A stretch of 64,000 nucleotides of DNA. Source: Mycolicibacterium peregrinum (lineage in GTDB: Bacteria; Actinomycetota; Actinomycetes; Mycobacteriales; Mycobacteriaceae). Positions 1 through 11,360 of the stretch are shown here, one piece after another. The stretch covers positions 43,207 through 107,206 of the forward strand of contig NZ_LZSO01000001.1 in NCBI RefSeq assembly GCF_001665785.1. Direction: 5' to 3'. Numbering within the stretch: position 1 is the stretch's first letter; each line of letters starts with the position of its first letter. The notes beneath the pieces are model-generated. The model was given only the letters and a program-made list of their open reading frames with translations. It ran no database searches and was not told where the DNA came from. The position numbers were made by a program, and so were the translations under genes.

Positions 1-66
1 AATGTGTCTACTGAGGCAAATCTGCCGAGGTTAACGGTGGACATGCGCTGCAACGACGGGAATGGC

Positions 67-101
67 GTCCCACATATGGGACATAGTGTGATGTATATCA
101 C
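67..101. promoter_or_regulatory. Two adjacent operator-like palindromes at the left edge
   Basis: Two perfect inverted repeats lie side by side: GTCCCA-N4-TGGGAC at 67-82 and GTGAT-N4-ATCAC at 88-101. They sit beyond the lipL terminator, so they do not belong to lipL. They would fit the control region of a leftward gene outside the window; on the minus strand an ATG at 44 opens a frame that runs off the edge for 14 codons. The sequence shows the palindromes; the operator role is inferred. Confidence 0.4.
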
Positions 102-159
102 TGCAGGTAGAAGCGGTACGCCGCCGTTCCTGTCCCGCGCTCAACCCTCCGCAACGAAC

Positions 160-193
160 GGAGCCGACCTGCTGGTTGCAACAGGTCGGCTCC
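160..193 (-). terminator. Strong hairpin terminator after lipL
   Basis: A perfect 12-bp stem (160-171 pairing with 182-193, left arm GGAGCCGACCTG) with a 10-nt loop begins 14 nt after the lipL stop codon. There is no U-tract, which is common for actinobacterial I-shaped terminators. It most likely ends the mutA-to-lipL transcript. Confidence 0.8.
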
Positions 194-206
194 GGTGTCG
201 GGTGAA

Positions 207-1472
207 CTATCCCGCGACGGGTTTGGACAACTCGTACGGGGCCGCACCGAGGTTCGGCACCGCCTCGAATCCCCGCTCGCGGGCACGGGCCACGTCCTTG
301 CGAATCAGAGCATTCAGACCGACGAAGGCCGCCATGTCCAACACCATCGGAGTCAGCAGACGGTTGTGCACAAACCCGATCGCCAGCCCGCTGGCCGGGT
401 CCGCCCAGCCGACCGACCCGCCGAGGCCGACATGACCGAATCCGGGCATGATTCCGAACGGCACCGCGTGATAACCGAGATGGAAGCCGAGCGGCACCCC
501 GAGATTGCGGTCCGGGCGTAGGCCGGGCGGACCGGCCAAACCACCAACGATGCGCTCGGACAGGTAGTCCGCGCCCCCGAAGCGGCCGTAGTTGGCGATC
601 GCACCGTACATTCTGGCCAGGCCGCGGGCCGTGGCGACACCGTTGACGGCGGGTGCCTCGGCGTCCAGAAACGGGGTGTCCCCCTGAACGAGGGACATCA
701 CGCCGGGGAAGTACATGGAACCGAATGCGCCAGAGAAGTTCAGCGCCGCGATCCGCGGCGCCATGAAGTCGAAGACCTGGTTCGGCCAACGTCGTTGCGG
801 AACCAGAATCTGTGCGGCCCGGGTCGGGGCGTCGGCCGGCGGACGCCCCAGGTGCAGGCCATCGGTACCCAAAGGCTCTGCCAACTCGATCCGGAACAGG
901 TCGCGCATGCTCTGCCCGGTCACCGCGCGGGCCAGACCCGACAACAGCCAGCCGTAGGTGAGCGCGTGATAGGCGGGCTTGCCGAACAGAAGTGAGTTCA
1001 CCGGCGCCGCCGCGACCCGGCCTTCCATCACCCGGTGATCCAGCAGATCGGCTTTGCTGACGCCGTTGAGCTGAGACAGCCCCGCCTCGTGCGCCATCAC
1101 CTGTCGCACCGTGACCGCGGATTTGCCATTGGTCCCAAATTCAGGCCAATATTCGCTCACCGGGCGGGCATAGTCGATCAGCCCACGATCGACGAGGCGA
1201 TGGATGACCGTCGAGGCCATGCCCTTCGTCGCGGAGAACACCATCGCACCCGTGTCGGCCGTCCAATGCTGGGTGCCGTCTCGGTCGGAGTAGCCAGTCC
1301 AGACGTCGACCACCGGTTGACCGTCTTGGAGAATCACCAGTGCCCCGCCACCGTACTTCCGGCCTGGGAACAACTTCGAGAACCCGCGGACCGTGCAGGA
1401 GAAGTTCCTGTCCGCCGCGCCTTGGACGCCGTGTGGAAGCGCCTCGTCGCGCTCCCGGTTGTGATCGGTCAC
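207..1472 (-). CDS. lipL: LipL-like serine esterase/beta-lactamase family protein
   Basis: This is a serine hydrolase of the beta-lactamase/class C penicillin-binding fold (family VIII esterases), about 420 residues. The nucleophile motif SATKG (SxxK) lies about 80 residues in, within MVFSATKGM, and a glycine-rich GLGGSVGW segment near the C-terminus matches the third conserved box of the fold. No signal peptide is evident. It is last in the leftward mutA-mutB-meaB-lipoprotein run, the place of M. tuberculosis lipL (Rv1497) beside meaB. The GTG at 1472 is preferred because it gives an N-terminus about as long as the family's; a GTG at 1508 would add 12 residues. Ester or lipid hydrolysis is expected, but the natural substrate cannot be read from sequence. 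Confidence 0.85.
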   Translation of the reverse strand: MTDHNRERDEALPHGVQGAADRNFSCTVRGFSKLFPGRKYGGGALVILQDGQPVVDVWTGYSDRDGTQHWTADTGAMVFSATKGMASTVIHRLVDRGLIDYARPVSEYWPEFGTNGKSAVTVRQVMAHEAGLSQLNGVSKADLLDHRVMEGRVAAAPVNSLLFGKPAYHALTYGWLLSGLARAVTGQSMRDLFRIELAEPLGTDGLHLGRPPADAPTRAAQILVPQRRWPNQVFDFMAPRIAALNFSGAFGSMYFPGVMSLVQGDTPFLDAEAPAVNGVATARGLARMYGAIANYGRFGGADYLSERIVGGLAGPPGLRPDRNLGVPLGFHLGYHAVPFGIMPGFGHVGLGGSVGWADPASGLAIGFVHNRLLTPMVLDMAAFVGLNALIRKDVARARERGFEAVPNLGAAPYELSKPVAG

Positions 1473-1547
1473 ACACTTGAATTTACCTGGCCCCCCGGCA
1501 AATTCCACAGGCGTTACCGACCTGTTAGCCGGAGCCCCGCCACCGGG

Positions 1548-1919
1548 TCAGGGACTCGGCTTGTCATCCACCTTGAAGTCGATCTTGACCTTCTCGGATT
1601 CGACGTTCTTGACCGTAGCCGTAACGCCGTACTTGGTGCCGTCCTTGGCTGTCAGCACACAATGCTGGGTCGCTCCCACCTTGCCGACGATGCCGTCGTC
1701 GCAGGTCACAGACTTGGCCTTGCGCTTGGCCGCCGCTTCCAGGTTCTCCTTCGCCATGGTTTGCAGCTTGGACTTGGCCACGGTGGGCGCCGGGCCGGTC
1801 GATCCGCCGCCGCCGCAGCCGGTCAGAACAGCACCGCCGACCATCGCGGCCGCCGCGAGCACATACAGTTTCGCCTTCACGTCCCTCATCTCCGGGTCAA
1901 CCCAGCCTTTCACTGTCAT
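1548..1919 (-). CDS. DUF4333 lipoprotein
   Basis: This is a small exported lipoprotein. A hydrophobic N-terminal segment is followed by the lipobox LTGC (cysteine about residue 35 from the first ATG), a glycine-rich linker and a compact C-terminal domain with two cysteines (SVTCDDG and TQHCVLT), typical of the mycobacterial DUF4333 family of unknown function. The first ATG (1919) overlaps the meaB stop as ATGA, implying translational coupling. An internal ATG at 1889 would give a more ordinary, shorter signal peptide, so the start is open. Its position between meaB and lipL suggests shared transcription, not shared function. Confidence 0.8.
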   Translation of the reverse strand: MTVKGWVDPEMRDVKAKLYVLAAAAMVGGAVLTGCGGGGSTGPAPTVAKSKLQTMAKENLEAAAKRKAKSVTCDDGIVGKVGATQHCVLTAKDGTKYGVTATVKNVESEKVKIDFKVDDKPSP

Positions 1920-2890
1920 CCGGCCGCGTCGAGAATTTCCTGCGCGGCCAGGGCCGGAGTCAGTTCACCCTCGCGCACCCGGCGCTCCACCTCATCGCGG
2001 ATACCGCGGACACCGGGATGTGACATCACGCGATCCAGCACGGTGTCTCTCACCATCGACCAGGTCCAATCCACCTGCTGCGCGCGTCGCCGGGCCTCGA
2101 ACTCCCCGGCCTCGGTCAGCACCTGACGATGCTCGAGAACTGTCTCCCAGAGTTCGGTCAGCCCGTGGCCTTCGATCGCACTCATCGTGAGAACCGGTGG
2201 CCGCCACAATGTTTCACGCGGATAGATGAGGCGGATGGCACCCGTCAGTTCGCGAGCGGCGGCCTTGGCCTCGATCGCGTGCTCGCCGTCGGCCTTGTTG
2301 ACGACGATGACGTCGGCCAGCTCCAGCACACCTTTCTTGATGCCCTGCAGCTGGTCACCCGTGCGGGCCAGGGTGAGGAACACGAACGTGTCGACCATGT
2401 TCGACACGGTGACCTCGGACTGCCCCACCCCCACCGTCTCGACCAGGATGACGTCGTAGCCGGCGGCCTCCAGCAGAACGATGGTCTCGCGGGTGGCCTT
2501 GGCCACCCCACCGAGCGTCCCTGACGTCGGCGACGGCCGGATGTAGGCGTCGGGGTGAACGGCCAGTTTGGCCATCCGGGTCTTGTCACCCAGGATCGAG
2601 CCACCGGTCCGGGTCGACGACGGATCCACGGCCAGTACCGCCACCCGGTGGCCGGCCTCGATGAGGTACATGCCGAGGGCTTCGATCGTCGTCGACTTGC
2701 CGACGCCGGGAACGCCGGTGATGCCGATGTGTTGAGCTTTGCCCGCCTCGGGCATCAACTCCAGCAGCAACTGCTGAGCCTGGTCACGATGATCGGCCCG
2801 GGTGGATTCCACCATCGTGATGGCCCGCGCCAGGGCAGCTCGGTCGCCGCCCCGGATGGCCTCCGCCAGTTCCTGCACCGAGAGCGCCAT
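1916..2890 (-). CDS. meaB: Methylmalonyl-CoA mutase-associated GTPase MeaB
   Basis: This is a G3E-family GTPase (MeaB/ArgK type) of 324 residues. It gates cobalamin loading and protects the adenosylcobalamin-dependent mutase from inactivation. It has a P-loop GVPGVGKST near residue 60, the VDPSS segment, the switch region VETVGVGQSE and the guanine-specificity motif NKAD. It lies 2 nt after mutB on the same strand, which fits its role as the mutase chaperone. In M. tuberculosis, from memory, a MazEF pair separates the equivalent genes; here mutB and meaB are directly adjacent. Confidence 0.96.
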   Translation of the reverse strand: MALSVQELAEAIRGGDRAALARAITMVESTRADHRDQAQQLLLELMPEAGKAQHIGITGVPGVGKSTTIEALGMYLIEAGHRVAVLAVDPSSTRTGGSILGDKTRMAKLAVHPDAYIRPSPTSGTLGGVAKATRETIVLLEAAGYDVILVETVGVGQSEVTVSNMVDTFVFLTLARTGDQLQGIKKGVLELADVIVVNKADGEHAIEAKAAARELTGAIRLIYPRETLWRPPVLTMSAIEGHGLTELWETVLEHRQVLTEAGEFEARRRAQQVDWTWSMVRDTVLDRVMSHPGVRGIRDEVERRVREGELTPALAAQEILDAAG

Positions 2891-2892
2891 TG

Positions 2893-5142
<2,250 letters not shown>

Positions 5143-5143
5143 C

Positions 5144-7009
5144 TCAGGCCCCCAGTCCGGTGAGCAGGTTCGACAAAGCTTCGACCGCATCGATCTTGGC
5201 GGTCAGGTATCCGTCAGGCTTCGAATCAGCCTCGGCGACAGCCTTTTCCGGGCCGGCCAGCAGCACCTGACGCACACCGGCCGCGTGTGCAGCGGCCACA
5301 GCTGCGGAGGCCTCGGCACCGTAGCGGGCGTCGCTGCCACAGAGCACCGCCACCGTCGGGGCACCGGCATCGGCCACCGCCGCGGCAACCGCGGCCGCCT
5401 CTACGGTCCCGGGGTTGATCGCCTCGATTCCGCCGGACGCCAACAGGTTCGACGCGAACGTGGTGCGGATGTTGTGCTCGGCCAGCGGCCCCAGCGGCAG
5501 CAACAGAACCTTGGGCCGCGCGCCGGTCGATGCCAGGAATGCATCCGAGCGGTCGCGCAGCGCCTCGAATCCGGCTGCGTACCGCGCGATGGACGACGCC
5601 GACGATCCCTGCGGGAGCGGCTGTTCGTCGAGATTGGGGAATTCGTTGACACCGGTGATCGCGGTGCGCCGGTGCGCGACATCGTCACTGCGCCGCGCGG
5701 CGACCTCGGCGATCTGGGCCGCGATGTAGTCGCGAGCGGCGACGAACCCGCCCCGCGCCTCGATGTCCTGGAAGTGCGCCCACGCCTGTTCGGCCAACTG
5801 AGCCGTCAGATCTTCGACGAACCAGGAGCCACCGGCCGGATCGAGCACCTGACCGATGTGCGACTCCTCCAACAGCAGCAGCTGGGTGTTGCGGGCGATG
5901 CGCCGCGCGAAGCTCGCCGACGTCCCGTCCAGTCCATCCGGAATCGCCACGTCGAACGGATGCACCTGCACGGTGTCGGCCCCACCGACGCCCGCCGCGA
6001 AGGCGGCCAGGGTGGTGCGCAGCATGTTCACCCACGGGTCGCGCTGGGTCATCATCGGCAACGAACTCACCGCGTGGATTCGGGCCGCGCCGCCCTCTGC
6101 TGCCCCGACCACCTCGGCCACCCGTGCCCAGAGCTGCCTGGCAACGCGCAGCTTGGCGATCGTCATGAACTGGTCGTCGTCGGCCGCATAGCGGAAGCTG
6201 ATCTGCCGCAACGCATCCGGCGTCGCCACCCCGCCGTCGCTGAGCAGGCGCAGGTAGGCGACCGCCGCGGCGATCGACCCCGCGAGCTCCCATGCGGCAC
6301 TCGAACCGAGGTTGTGGAACGCCGGGCCGTCGACCGTGATCGCCCGCACTCCCCCGGCATACCCGGTGAGCTTGGCGACGGTGGCCGGCAGATCGGCGCC
6401 GTCCGTGGCGGGCCGGCCGGACAGCGGCGCGGTCAGCGGGTCGACACCGAGATCGATCGACAGTCGCGAGCGCTGATCCTCGTCGAGGTTCCCGAGCAGC
6501 GCCAGCACCGCGTCGGCCGCTGCCGCCAGGTCTGCACCGGCGCTTTCGACGCCTTCGAAGATCACCGGCACCAGGTCCAGGAACACGCCGTCGAGCAGAC
6601 GGTCAAGCTCACCCAGGGCAATGCCGCCCTCGGCGCCGACCCGCAGAGAGAGCGCGCTCGCCCCCTCCGTCAAGGCCACCAGTACCGCACCGTTGACGGT
6701 GCCGACCGCGGTACCCGCGACAGCCGGGAAGCTCTCGACGACGCGCCAGCCGGACTTCACGTCACGAAGGGCGTCGCCGCCGCGCACGAACGGCCACTGC
6801 CCCGGCAGCGCGGACTCGGGCACTGCATCCAGGCTCGTGTAGAGCGGCCGGATGGCGAAACCTTCGTAGGTCTGCGAATCCAGTAGGCGTTCGGGCTCGG
6901 CCGGTAGATCGGCCACATCCCGTCGACTGCTCTTGGCCAGCACTCCGGCGACTGCCGTCCGCCACTGCTGTCGGTCCGCCTCGACCGCGCTAGTCCCCTG
7001 TAACGACAC
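5144..7009 (-). CDS. mutA: Methylmalonyl-CoA mutase small subunit
   Basis: This is the non-catalytic beta subunit, about 621 residues, homologous to MutB. Its C-terminal domain has [13 protein letters not shown] where MutB has the cobalamin-binding DGHDRG, so the B12 histidine motif is missing, as is normal for small subunits. It heads the leftward mutAB-meaB operon. A GTG at 7009 has AGGAG 6 nt upstream, whereas the ATG at 7015 is directly abutted by that AGGAG with no spacing; the GTG start is therefore preferred. The 144-nt gap to the divergent gene at 7154 should hold both promoters. Confidence 0.95.
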   Translation of the reverse strand: MSLQGTSAVEADRQQWRTAVAGVLAKSSRRDVADLPAEPERLLDSQTYEGFAIRPLYTSLDAVPESALPGQWPFVRGGDALRDVKSGWRVVESFPAVAGTAVGTVNGAVLVALTEGASALSLRVGAEGGIALGELDRLLDGVFLDLVPVIFEGVESAGADLAAAADAVLALLGNLDEDQRSRLSIDLGVDPLTAPLSGRPATDGADLPATVAKLTGYAGGVRAITVDGPAFHNLGSSAAWELAGSIAAAVAYLRLLSDGGVATPDALRQISFRYAADDDQFMTIAKLRVARQLWARVAEVVGAAEGGAARIHAVSSLPMMTQRDPWVNMLRTTLAAFAAGVGGADTVQVHPFDVAIPDGLDGTSASFARRIARNTQLLLLEESHIGQVLDPAGGSWFVEDLTAQLAEQAWAHFQDIEARGGFVAARDYIAAQIAEVAARRSDDVAHRRTAITGVNEFPNLDEQPLPQGSSASSIARYAAGFEALRDRSDAFLASTGARPKVLLLPLGPLAEHNIRTTFASNLLASGGIEAINPGTVEAAAVAAAVADAGAPTVAVLCGSDARYGAEASAAVAAAHAAGVRQVLLAGPEKAVAEADSKPDGYLTAKIDAVEALSNLLTGLGA

Positions 7010-7153
7010 CCGCATCTCCTGTTATCGCAGCGTGTGACCTACCTACTTGACCCTCAGGCTAAATGATCGCCATCACGGCTCTGACCGCTGGTGGGCGGAC
7101 TCGCGGTTACACCCAGCGGTCGTCGGCGCCTGCGGCCCGTACTCTTGGAAGAC

Positions 7154-7909
7154 GTGAAACCCGTCGTCAGGACCCTGCGCATGGTGCGCGCCGCGGTGAT
7201 CTCGACGGCTTCCCAACTGCCGCCCCGGCGGATCGTGGGCCTGCTGGCCGGCATTGTGATTCTTGTCGCAGTCGCCGTACTGATTCCGTTGCCGACTGCG
7301 ATGCAGATGCGGGACTGGGCCACCTCCGTGGGTCCCTGGTTCCCGCTGGCTTTCCTCGGTGCGCACATCATCGTCACGGTGTTCCCATTCCCACGCACCG
7401 CATTCACCCTCGCTGCGGGCCTGCTGTTCGGGCCGGTGCTGGGCGTGGCCATCGCCGTGGTGGCCAGCGCTGTCAGTGCGGTACTCGCACTGTTCTTGAT
7501 CCGGGCCGCCGGTTGGCAGCTCAATCGCCTGGTCCCGCACCCCCGGATCGACTCGCTGGACACCCGATTGCGCCGGCGTGGCTGGCCCGTGGTGCTGTCC
7601 ATGCGGTTGATCCCGGCGGTGCCGTTCTCGGTGCTGAACTATGCGGCCGGCGCGTCTGCAGTACGCGCCGTCCCCTACACGCTGGCAACGCTGGTGGGGC
7701 TGTTCCCCGGCACGGCGGCCGTCGTCGTCCTTGGCGACGCGTTGACCGGGAACATCAGCCCGGCACTGGTCCTGGTGTCGTTGAGCACCGCCGCACTCGG
7801 CGTGGCCGGCCTGGTCTACGAATGGCGCCTCCACCACCGCGACCGGGCGCGTCTGCAGGCCGACGCACCGCAAGCGGAGCCCATCGGCCGCACGCTCTCC
7901 GAACCGTGA
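7154..7909 (+). CDS. TVP38/TMEM64 (DedA-like) membrane protein
   Basis: This is an integral membrane protein of about 251 residues with several hydrophobic segments, starting with an N-terminal helix (IVGLLAGIVILVAVAVLIPL). The centre carries the SNARE-associated/VTT-domain pattern: FPFPRTAFTLAAGLLFGPVLG, then WPVVLSMRLIPAVPFSVLNYAAGAS. Family members are proposed lipid scramblases or envelope proteins, but no substrate is established here. The GTG at 7154 follows TTGGAAG at good spacing. It is divergent from mutA, as M. tuberculosis Rv1491c is, and the next gene begins 11 nt downstream, so the two are probably cotranscribed. Confidence 0.85.
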   Translation: MKPVVRTLRMVRAAVISTASQLPPRRIVGLLAGIVILVAVAVLIPLPTAMQMRDWATSVGPWFPLAFLGAHIIVTVFPFPRTAFTLAAGLLFGPVLGVAIAVVASAVSAVLALFLIRAAGWQLNRLVPHPRIDSLDTRLRRRGWPVVLSMRLIPAVPFSVLNYAAGASAVRAVPYTLATLVGLFPGTAAVVVLGDALTGNISPALVLVSLSTAALGVAGLVYEWRLHHRDRARLQADAPQAEPIGRTLSEP

Positions 7910-7920
7910 GGAGCCAATGT

Positions 7921-8412
7921 ATGGCCGCGCTGCCCGATCTCGGTGCCCGGCTCCTACGCAACCGCCGGCTCGTGCGTGCTCCGATCTGGCTCTACCGGAT
8001 GCGCGCCGGTGCGCTGTTCGGCTCGCGGATGTTGATGCTCGAGCACATCGGTCGCACCTCTGGCGCGCGGCGCTACGTCGTGCTCGAAGTGGTGGGCCGG
8101 CCGAGTCCGGACACCATCGTCGTGGCCTCGGGGTTCGGGGCAAAGGCCCAGTGGTTCCGCAATGTTGTGGCAAATCCTCAGGTCCGGGTGTGGCTCGGCA
8201 GTCACCGTCCGGCCCCCGCGGTCGCGCACGTGCTGGACCAGCCGGCCGTCGACCAGGTGCTGGCCGATTACCGCGCGGAGCATCCGAAGACGTGGGACCA
8301 GTTCAAGCTCGTCCTGGAAGCGACACTGGGCCAACCGATCACCGATACGAACGCACCGCTGCCGATGGTGGAACTGGGGTTGCAGCCCCGCCACCGGCAG
8401 GCCTCTGGCTAG
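7921..8412 (+). CDS. Nitroreductase-family deazaflavin (F420)-dependent protein (DUF385)
   Basis: This 163-residue protein belongs to the DUF385/DDN-like split beta-barrel family. Diagnostic stretches are MLEHIGRTSGARRYVVLEVVG and VVASGFGAKAQWFRNVVANPQVRVWLG, the core that binds the deazaflavin cofactor F420 in characterised members. The expected activity is F420H2-dependent reduction of a quinone or other small molecule, in the cytoplasm or at the membrane. The start at 7921 follows GAGGAG with normal spacing. The stop codon is shared with the convergent RES toxin gene through a CTAG palindrome. The substrate is unknown. Confidence 0.85.
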   Translation: MAALPDLGARLLRNRRLVRAPIWLYRMRAGALFGSRMLMLEHIGRTSGARRYVVLEVVGRPSPDTIVVASGFGAKAQWFRNVVANPQVRVWLGSHRPAPAVAHVLDQPAVDQVLADYRAEHPKTWDQFKLVLEATLGQPITDTNAPLPMVELGLQPRHRQASG

Positions 8413-9035
8413 CCGGGTGGCGGTTTGATACGCACCTGACGCCGGGTGGGTCGGTGAGCGACCATGATGCCGACGGCCACGCACGCCTGCACGCCTCCGG
8501 TCGGTGACGGGTCGACGGACCAATCACGTTGTCCCGCATCCTCGAACAAGGCGACCGCGTTCGCACCCGCACCGGTACTGAACCGGGTCTGATAACGAAT
8601 TCCACTGTGGCGGCCCGTGGCGAAGAAGGCCGCGGCCCACGCCTGAGGCAGCTCATAATCCGGGCACGTACCGAGTTCGCGGGTCATCCCGACGAAGGAA
8701 GCGGCCCGCGGCGAACATGCGTTGGCCAACCAACGGGGCGCCGGAACCCGCACCCGCGACACCGCGGTGCGGGCCGCGGCCTCGAACGTGACCACACCCT
8801 GGCGTACCAGATCGTGGCCGAAGCGCTCCCGCAGAGCTGTCATGACATCGGTTGCCAGATAACAGGTTCCGTTCGGCGGAAGCAGATCGAAGCGACCGCT
8901 CAGATCTGCGGAGAACCACCACGGCGACCTGCCCACGGAGTGGGCCCGATATAACAGGTGGTCGATGCGCAGCCGGGTCCGCGGGAACCCGGAGACGTCC
9001 GGTGGTGAACCGAGCGCGAGCCGCTGCCGGCTCAT
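8409..9035 (-). CDS. RES-domain toxin (NAD+-degrading type)
   Basis: This 208-residue RES-family protein carries the three residues that name the family: an arginine in LLYRAHSVG (N-terminal third), a glutamate in DVMTALRERFG, and a serine in YQTRFSTGAGANAVALFED. RES toxins such as MbcT of M. tuberculosis break down NAD+ by phosphorolysis or hydrolysis. The ATG at 9035 overlaps the stop of the upstream antitoxin as ATGA, giving the usual antitoxin-first coupled order. Activity is inferred from family; the pair could also be a degenerate or domesticated module. Confidence 0.82.
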   Translation of the reverse strand: MSRQRLALGSPPDVSGFPRTRLRIDHLLYRAHSVGRSPWWFSADLSGRFDLLPPNGTCYLATDVMTALRERFGHDLVRQGVVTFEAAARTAVSRVRVPAPRWLANACSPRAASFVGMTRELGTCPDYELPQAWAAAFFATGRHSGIRYQTRFSTGAGANAVALFEDAGQRDWSVDPSPTGGVQACVAVGIMVAHRPTRRQVRIKPPPG

Positions 9036-9559
9036 GCGCTCCAACTCGCCGCGGTCTCCCGGGCCATGTTGATGACGGTCTGCGGATCCCCACCACCGCG
9101 CAGCCAGTCCGCGGGGCAGGATCCGTCGAGTTGCTCACTGGGCGCCCGCATCCACAACGCAGCCATCCACGGGTCATCGGTGCCCTCGGTCAGCACCGTC
9201 AGCACATCACGCAGCGAGGGAATGGTGGCACCGCTGTCGAGAAACTGCCACGTCGGGTACACGACCCCGCCGTCATCGAGCGGGCAGGCCAGGATTGCGT
9301 ACCGCACCACTTTCTGGTGCAGCGCCTGGCGGGTCACGCCGAGCCAACGCGTCAACCCTGCCGTGTCGTAGAACGGGCCGGTGACCTCGTCGAACACGTG
9401 ACCCAACGGCAATGCCGCCACCATTGCCTCGGCGATCTGCTCCGGGTCACCGAATGCCTCAGGGCCCAGGCTCGCCTCGTCGGCCCGCCGTAACCGCTCG
9501 TGGACCTTCTGCCCCACCGAACGCATGATCTGGCGCTCGAACAGTGCGAGATCGGTCAT
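9032..9559 (-). CDS. Antitoxin of the RES toxin, HTH-containing (Xre/MbcA-like)
   Basis: This 175-residue protein lies directly upstream of, and coupled to, the RES toxin. The middle contains a probable helix-turn-helix (YDTAGLTRWLGVTRQALHQK) followed by a short beta-hairpin-like part. The C-terminal half ends in DPQTVINMARETAASWSA, where related antitoxins carry the toxin-binding segment that plugs the RES active site. It has a clear GGGAGG ribosome site and a promoter region with four TTGAC repeats, suggesting autorepression. It is longer than typical MbcA-type antitoxins and the family match is distant, so the identification rests largely on partnership with the toxin. Confidence 0.75.
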   Translation of the reverse strand: MTDLALFERQIMRSVGQKVHERLRRADEASLGPEAFGDPEQIAEAMVAALPLGHVFDEVTGPFYDTAGLTRWLGVTRQALHQKVVRYAILACPLDDGGVVYPTWQFLDSGATIPSLRDVLTVLTEGTDDPWMAALWMRAPSEQLDGSCPADWLRGGGDPQTVINMARETAASWSA

Positions 9560-9576
9560 TGCGGCCTCCCAGACGC

Positions 9577-9613
9577 GTCAACTACGTCAAGTCTACTGCG
9601 TCAAGGAGGTCAA
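9577..9613 (-). promoter_or_regulatory. Four TTGAC repeats upstream of the RES toxin-antitoxin pair
   Basis: Read leftward, TTGAC occurs four times: complements at 9609-9613, 9600-9604, 9586-9590 and 9577-9581. The spacing is 9, 14 and 9 nt, that is, two pairs each offset by 9 nt. The array occupies the 70-nt gap upstream of the antitoxin start and overlaps a possible promoter (TTGCTT, 16 nt, TAGACT). Ordered repeats over a toxin-antitoxin promoter suggest an autoregulatory operator; no binding data exist here. Confidence 0.5.
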
Positions 9614-9629
9614 GCAATGAACGCGACTA

Positions 9630-10826
9630 TTACGCGCGGTGCGCGCCACCTTCCAGTTCATTGGGCGGCATCCCCGGCGGCGGCCCCAGCGGCTGCTGCG
9701 CCGACGGAGCACCCAGGGGCGGCGCCGTCGCCCTGGCTTCGGCCTCGGCCTTGGCCACGGCACGCGCGATCTCGGGATCGGTCTCGGTGTTGAACCACTC
9801 GGCGACTTCGTCGCTGTCGTCCTCGGGCTTGGGCAGGTCCTCGTCGACCGGCGGCGGCGTGTACCGGAAGACCCCGTCCTCGCCCGGCGCACCCAGCATC
9901 TTCGTGAAACCCTGCAACGCCGAACCGAAATCGCTGGGCACCAGCCAGACCTTGTTCGCCTCGCCCTTGGCCATCTGGGGCAGCGTCTGCAGATACTGGT
10001 AGGCCAGCATCTCCGGGGTCGGTCGGCCGGCCTTGATCGCGGCGAACGTCTTCTCGATGGCCTTGGCCTGCCCCTGCGCCTGCAGGTACTGGGCGGCGCG
10101 TTCACCCTGGGCGCGCAACATCCGCGACTGCCGGTCGGCCTCGGCGGCCAGGATCGCGGCCTGCTTGGCACCCTCGGCGGCCAGGATCTGCGACTGCTTC
10201 TGACCCTCGGCCTGTTTGATCGAGGACTCCCGGACACCTTCCGCGGTCAGGATCATGGCCCGCTTGTCGCGGTCGGCCTTCATCTGCTTTTCCATCGACT
10301 CCTGGATCGACGGCGGCGGATCGATGCTGCGTAGCTCGACTCGCGCCACCCGCAGCCCCCACCGACCGGTGGCCTCGTCCAGCACACCCCGCAGCTGGGC
10401 GTTGATCGAGTCGCGGGAGGTCAGCGTCTGCTCCAGGGTCATACCACCGACGACGTTGCGCAGTGTGGTGGTGGTCAGCTGCTCGACGCCGACGATGTAG
10501 TTGCTGATCTGGTACACCGCTGCCTGCGGATTGGTCACCTGGAAATAGACCACGGTGTCGATGTTGAGGGTCAGGTTGTCCTCGGTGATCACCGGCTGCG
10601 GCGGGAAGGACACCACCCGCTCGCGCAGATCCACCCGGGCCCGGATCCGGTCGATGAACGGCACCAGCAGCGTCAGCTGGCCACTGACCGTGCGGCTGTA
10701 GCGGCCCAGCCGCTCGATCACCGCCGCCTCGGCCTGTGGAATGAGCGCAACTGATTTCGCCACGATGATGATCGCGAACACCACCAGCACGAGCAGCAAG
10801 ATCAGCCCGGCTACGGCACCTTCCAT
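9630..10826 (-). CDS. SPFH/band 7 (stomatin-like) membrane protein
   Basis: This 398-residue protein has one N-terminal transmembrane helix (about residues 5-27) followed by a band-7 domain ([19 protein letters not shown] through [15 protein letters not shown]). A long charged, alanine-rich coiled coil follows (about residues 180-270), then a proline-rich acidic tail. Such proteins form ring-like scaffolds at the membrane and often work with an NfeD partner, which is the gene just upstream (42 nt apart). It corresponds in place to M. tuberculosis Rv1488. The ATG has GGGAGGG at 7 nt. Confidence 0.92.
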   Translation of the reverse strand: MEGAVAGLILLLVLVVFAIIIVAKSVALIPQAEAAVIERLGRYSRTVSGQLTLLVPFIDRIRARVDLRERVVSFPPQPVITEDNLTLNIDTVVYFQVTNPQAAVYQISNYIVGVEQLTTTTLRNVVGGMTLEQTLTSRDSINAQLRGVLDEATGRWGLRVARVELRSIDPPPSIQESMEKQMKADRDKRAMILTAEGVRESSIKQAEGQKQSQILAAEGAKQAAILAAEADRQSRMLRAQGERAAQYLQAQGQAKAIEKTFAAIKAGRPTPEMLAYQYLQTLPQMAKGEANKVWLVPSDFGSALQGFTKMLGAPGEDGVFRYTPPPVDEDLPKPEDDSDEVAEWFNTETDPEIARAVAKAEAEARATAPPLGAPSAQQPLGPPPGMPPNELEGGAHRA

Positions 10827-10868
10827 GGTGGATCCCTCCCTCTAGGTCCTACCTCGTTTACGGAGCTA

Positions 10869-11303
10869 CTACATCGCCTTGAAGACCACCGCGGTGGCGC
10901 CGTCGATCCTGACAACGGTCACGTGATCACCCGGTTCGTACACATCGTTGTCGTCGAGCGGCCGCGCCGTCCAGACCTCGCCGTCGAGCTTGACCTGGCC
11001 CTCGTGCTGCCCCACCCGGTCCAATACCAGCGCCGATTTGCCCTCGAGCGCCTTGACAGGTTCGGGAAGTCCCCGGCCGGCCTCGAAACGGCGCCGCAGC
11101 GCAGGCCGGACCAGAACCAGCAAAAGCACCGACACCACCAGAAACACCAGACCGTCACCCCACAGGGGCAGGTCGAACAGCCAACTCGAGCCCGTCGCGG
11201 CCAGTGCACCGCCGGCCAGCATGAGCAGGAACATGTCACCGGTCAGCGCCTCTGCCCCGGCGAGTCCCAGCGCCAGGATGAGCCAGATCAGCGGAAGCGG
11301 CAT
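10869..11303 (-). CDS. NfeD-like membrane protein
   Basis: This 144-residue protein has two or three hydrophobic helices in the first 70 residues and a C-terminal OB-fold domain ([33 protein letters not shown]...[11 protein letters not shown]), the signature of short NfeD proteins. The N-terminal ClpP-like protease domain of long NfeD forms is absent. NfeD and SPFH proteins are widely paired and thought to act together in membrane quality control, and here they are adjacent and co-directional. A promoter is expected in the 57-nt gap to the divergent gene at 11361. Confidence 0.88.
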   Translation of the reverse strand: MPLPLIWLILALGLAGAEALTGDMFLLMLAGGALAATGSSWLFDLPLWGDGLVFLVVSVLLLVLVRPALRRRFEAGRGLPEPVKALEGKSALVLDRVGQHEGQVKLDGEVWTARPLDDNDVYEPGDHVTVVRIDGATAVVFKAM

Positions 11304-11360
11304 ACGCCCACCCTAGCGAATACGACCCGATCGGCGACCGACAATTACACTGCCAGGATC

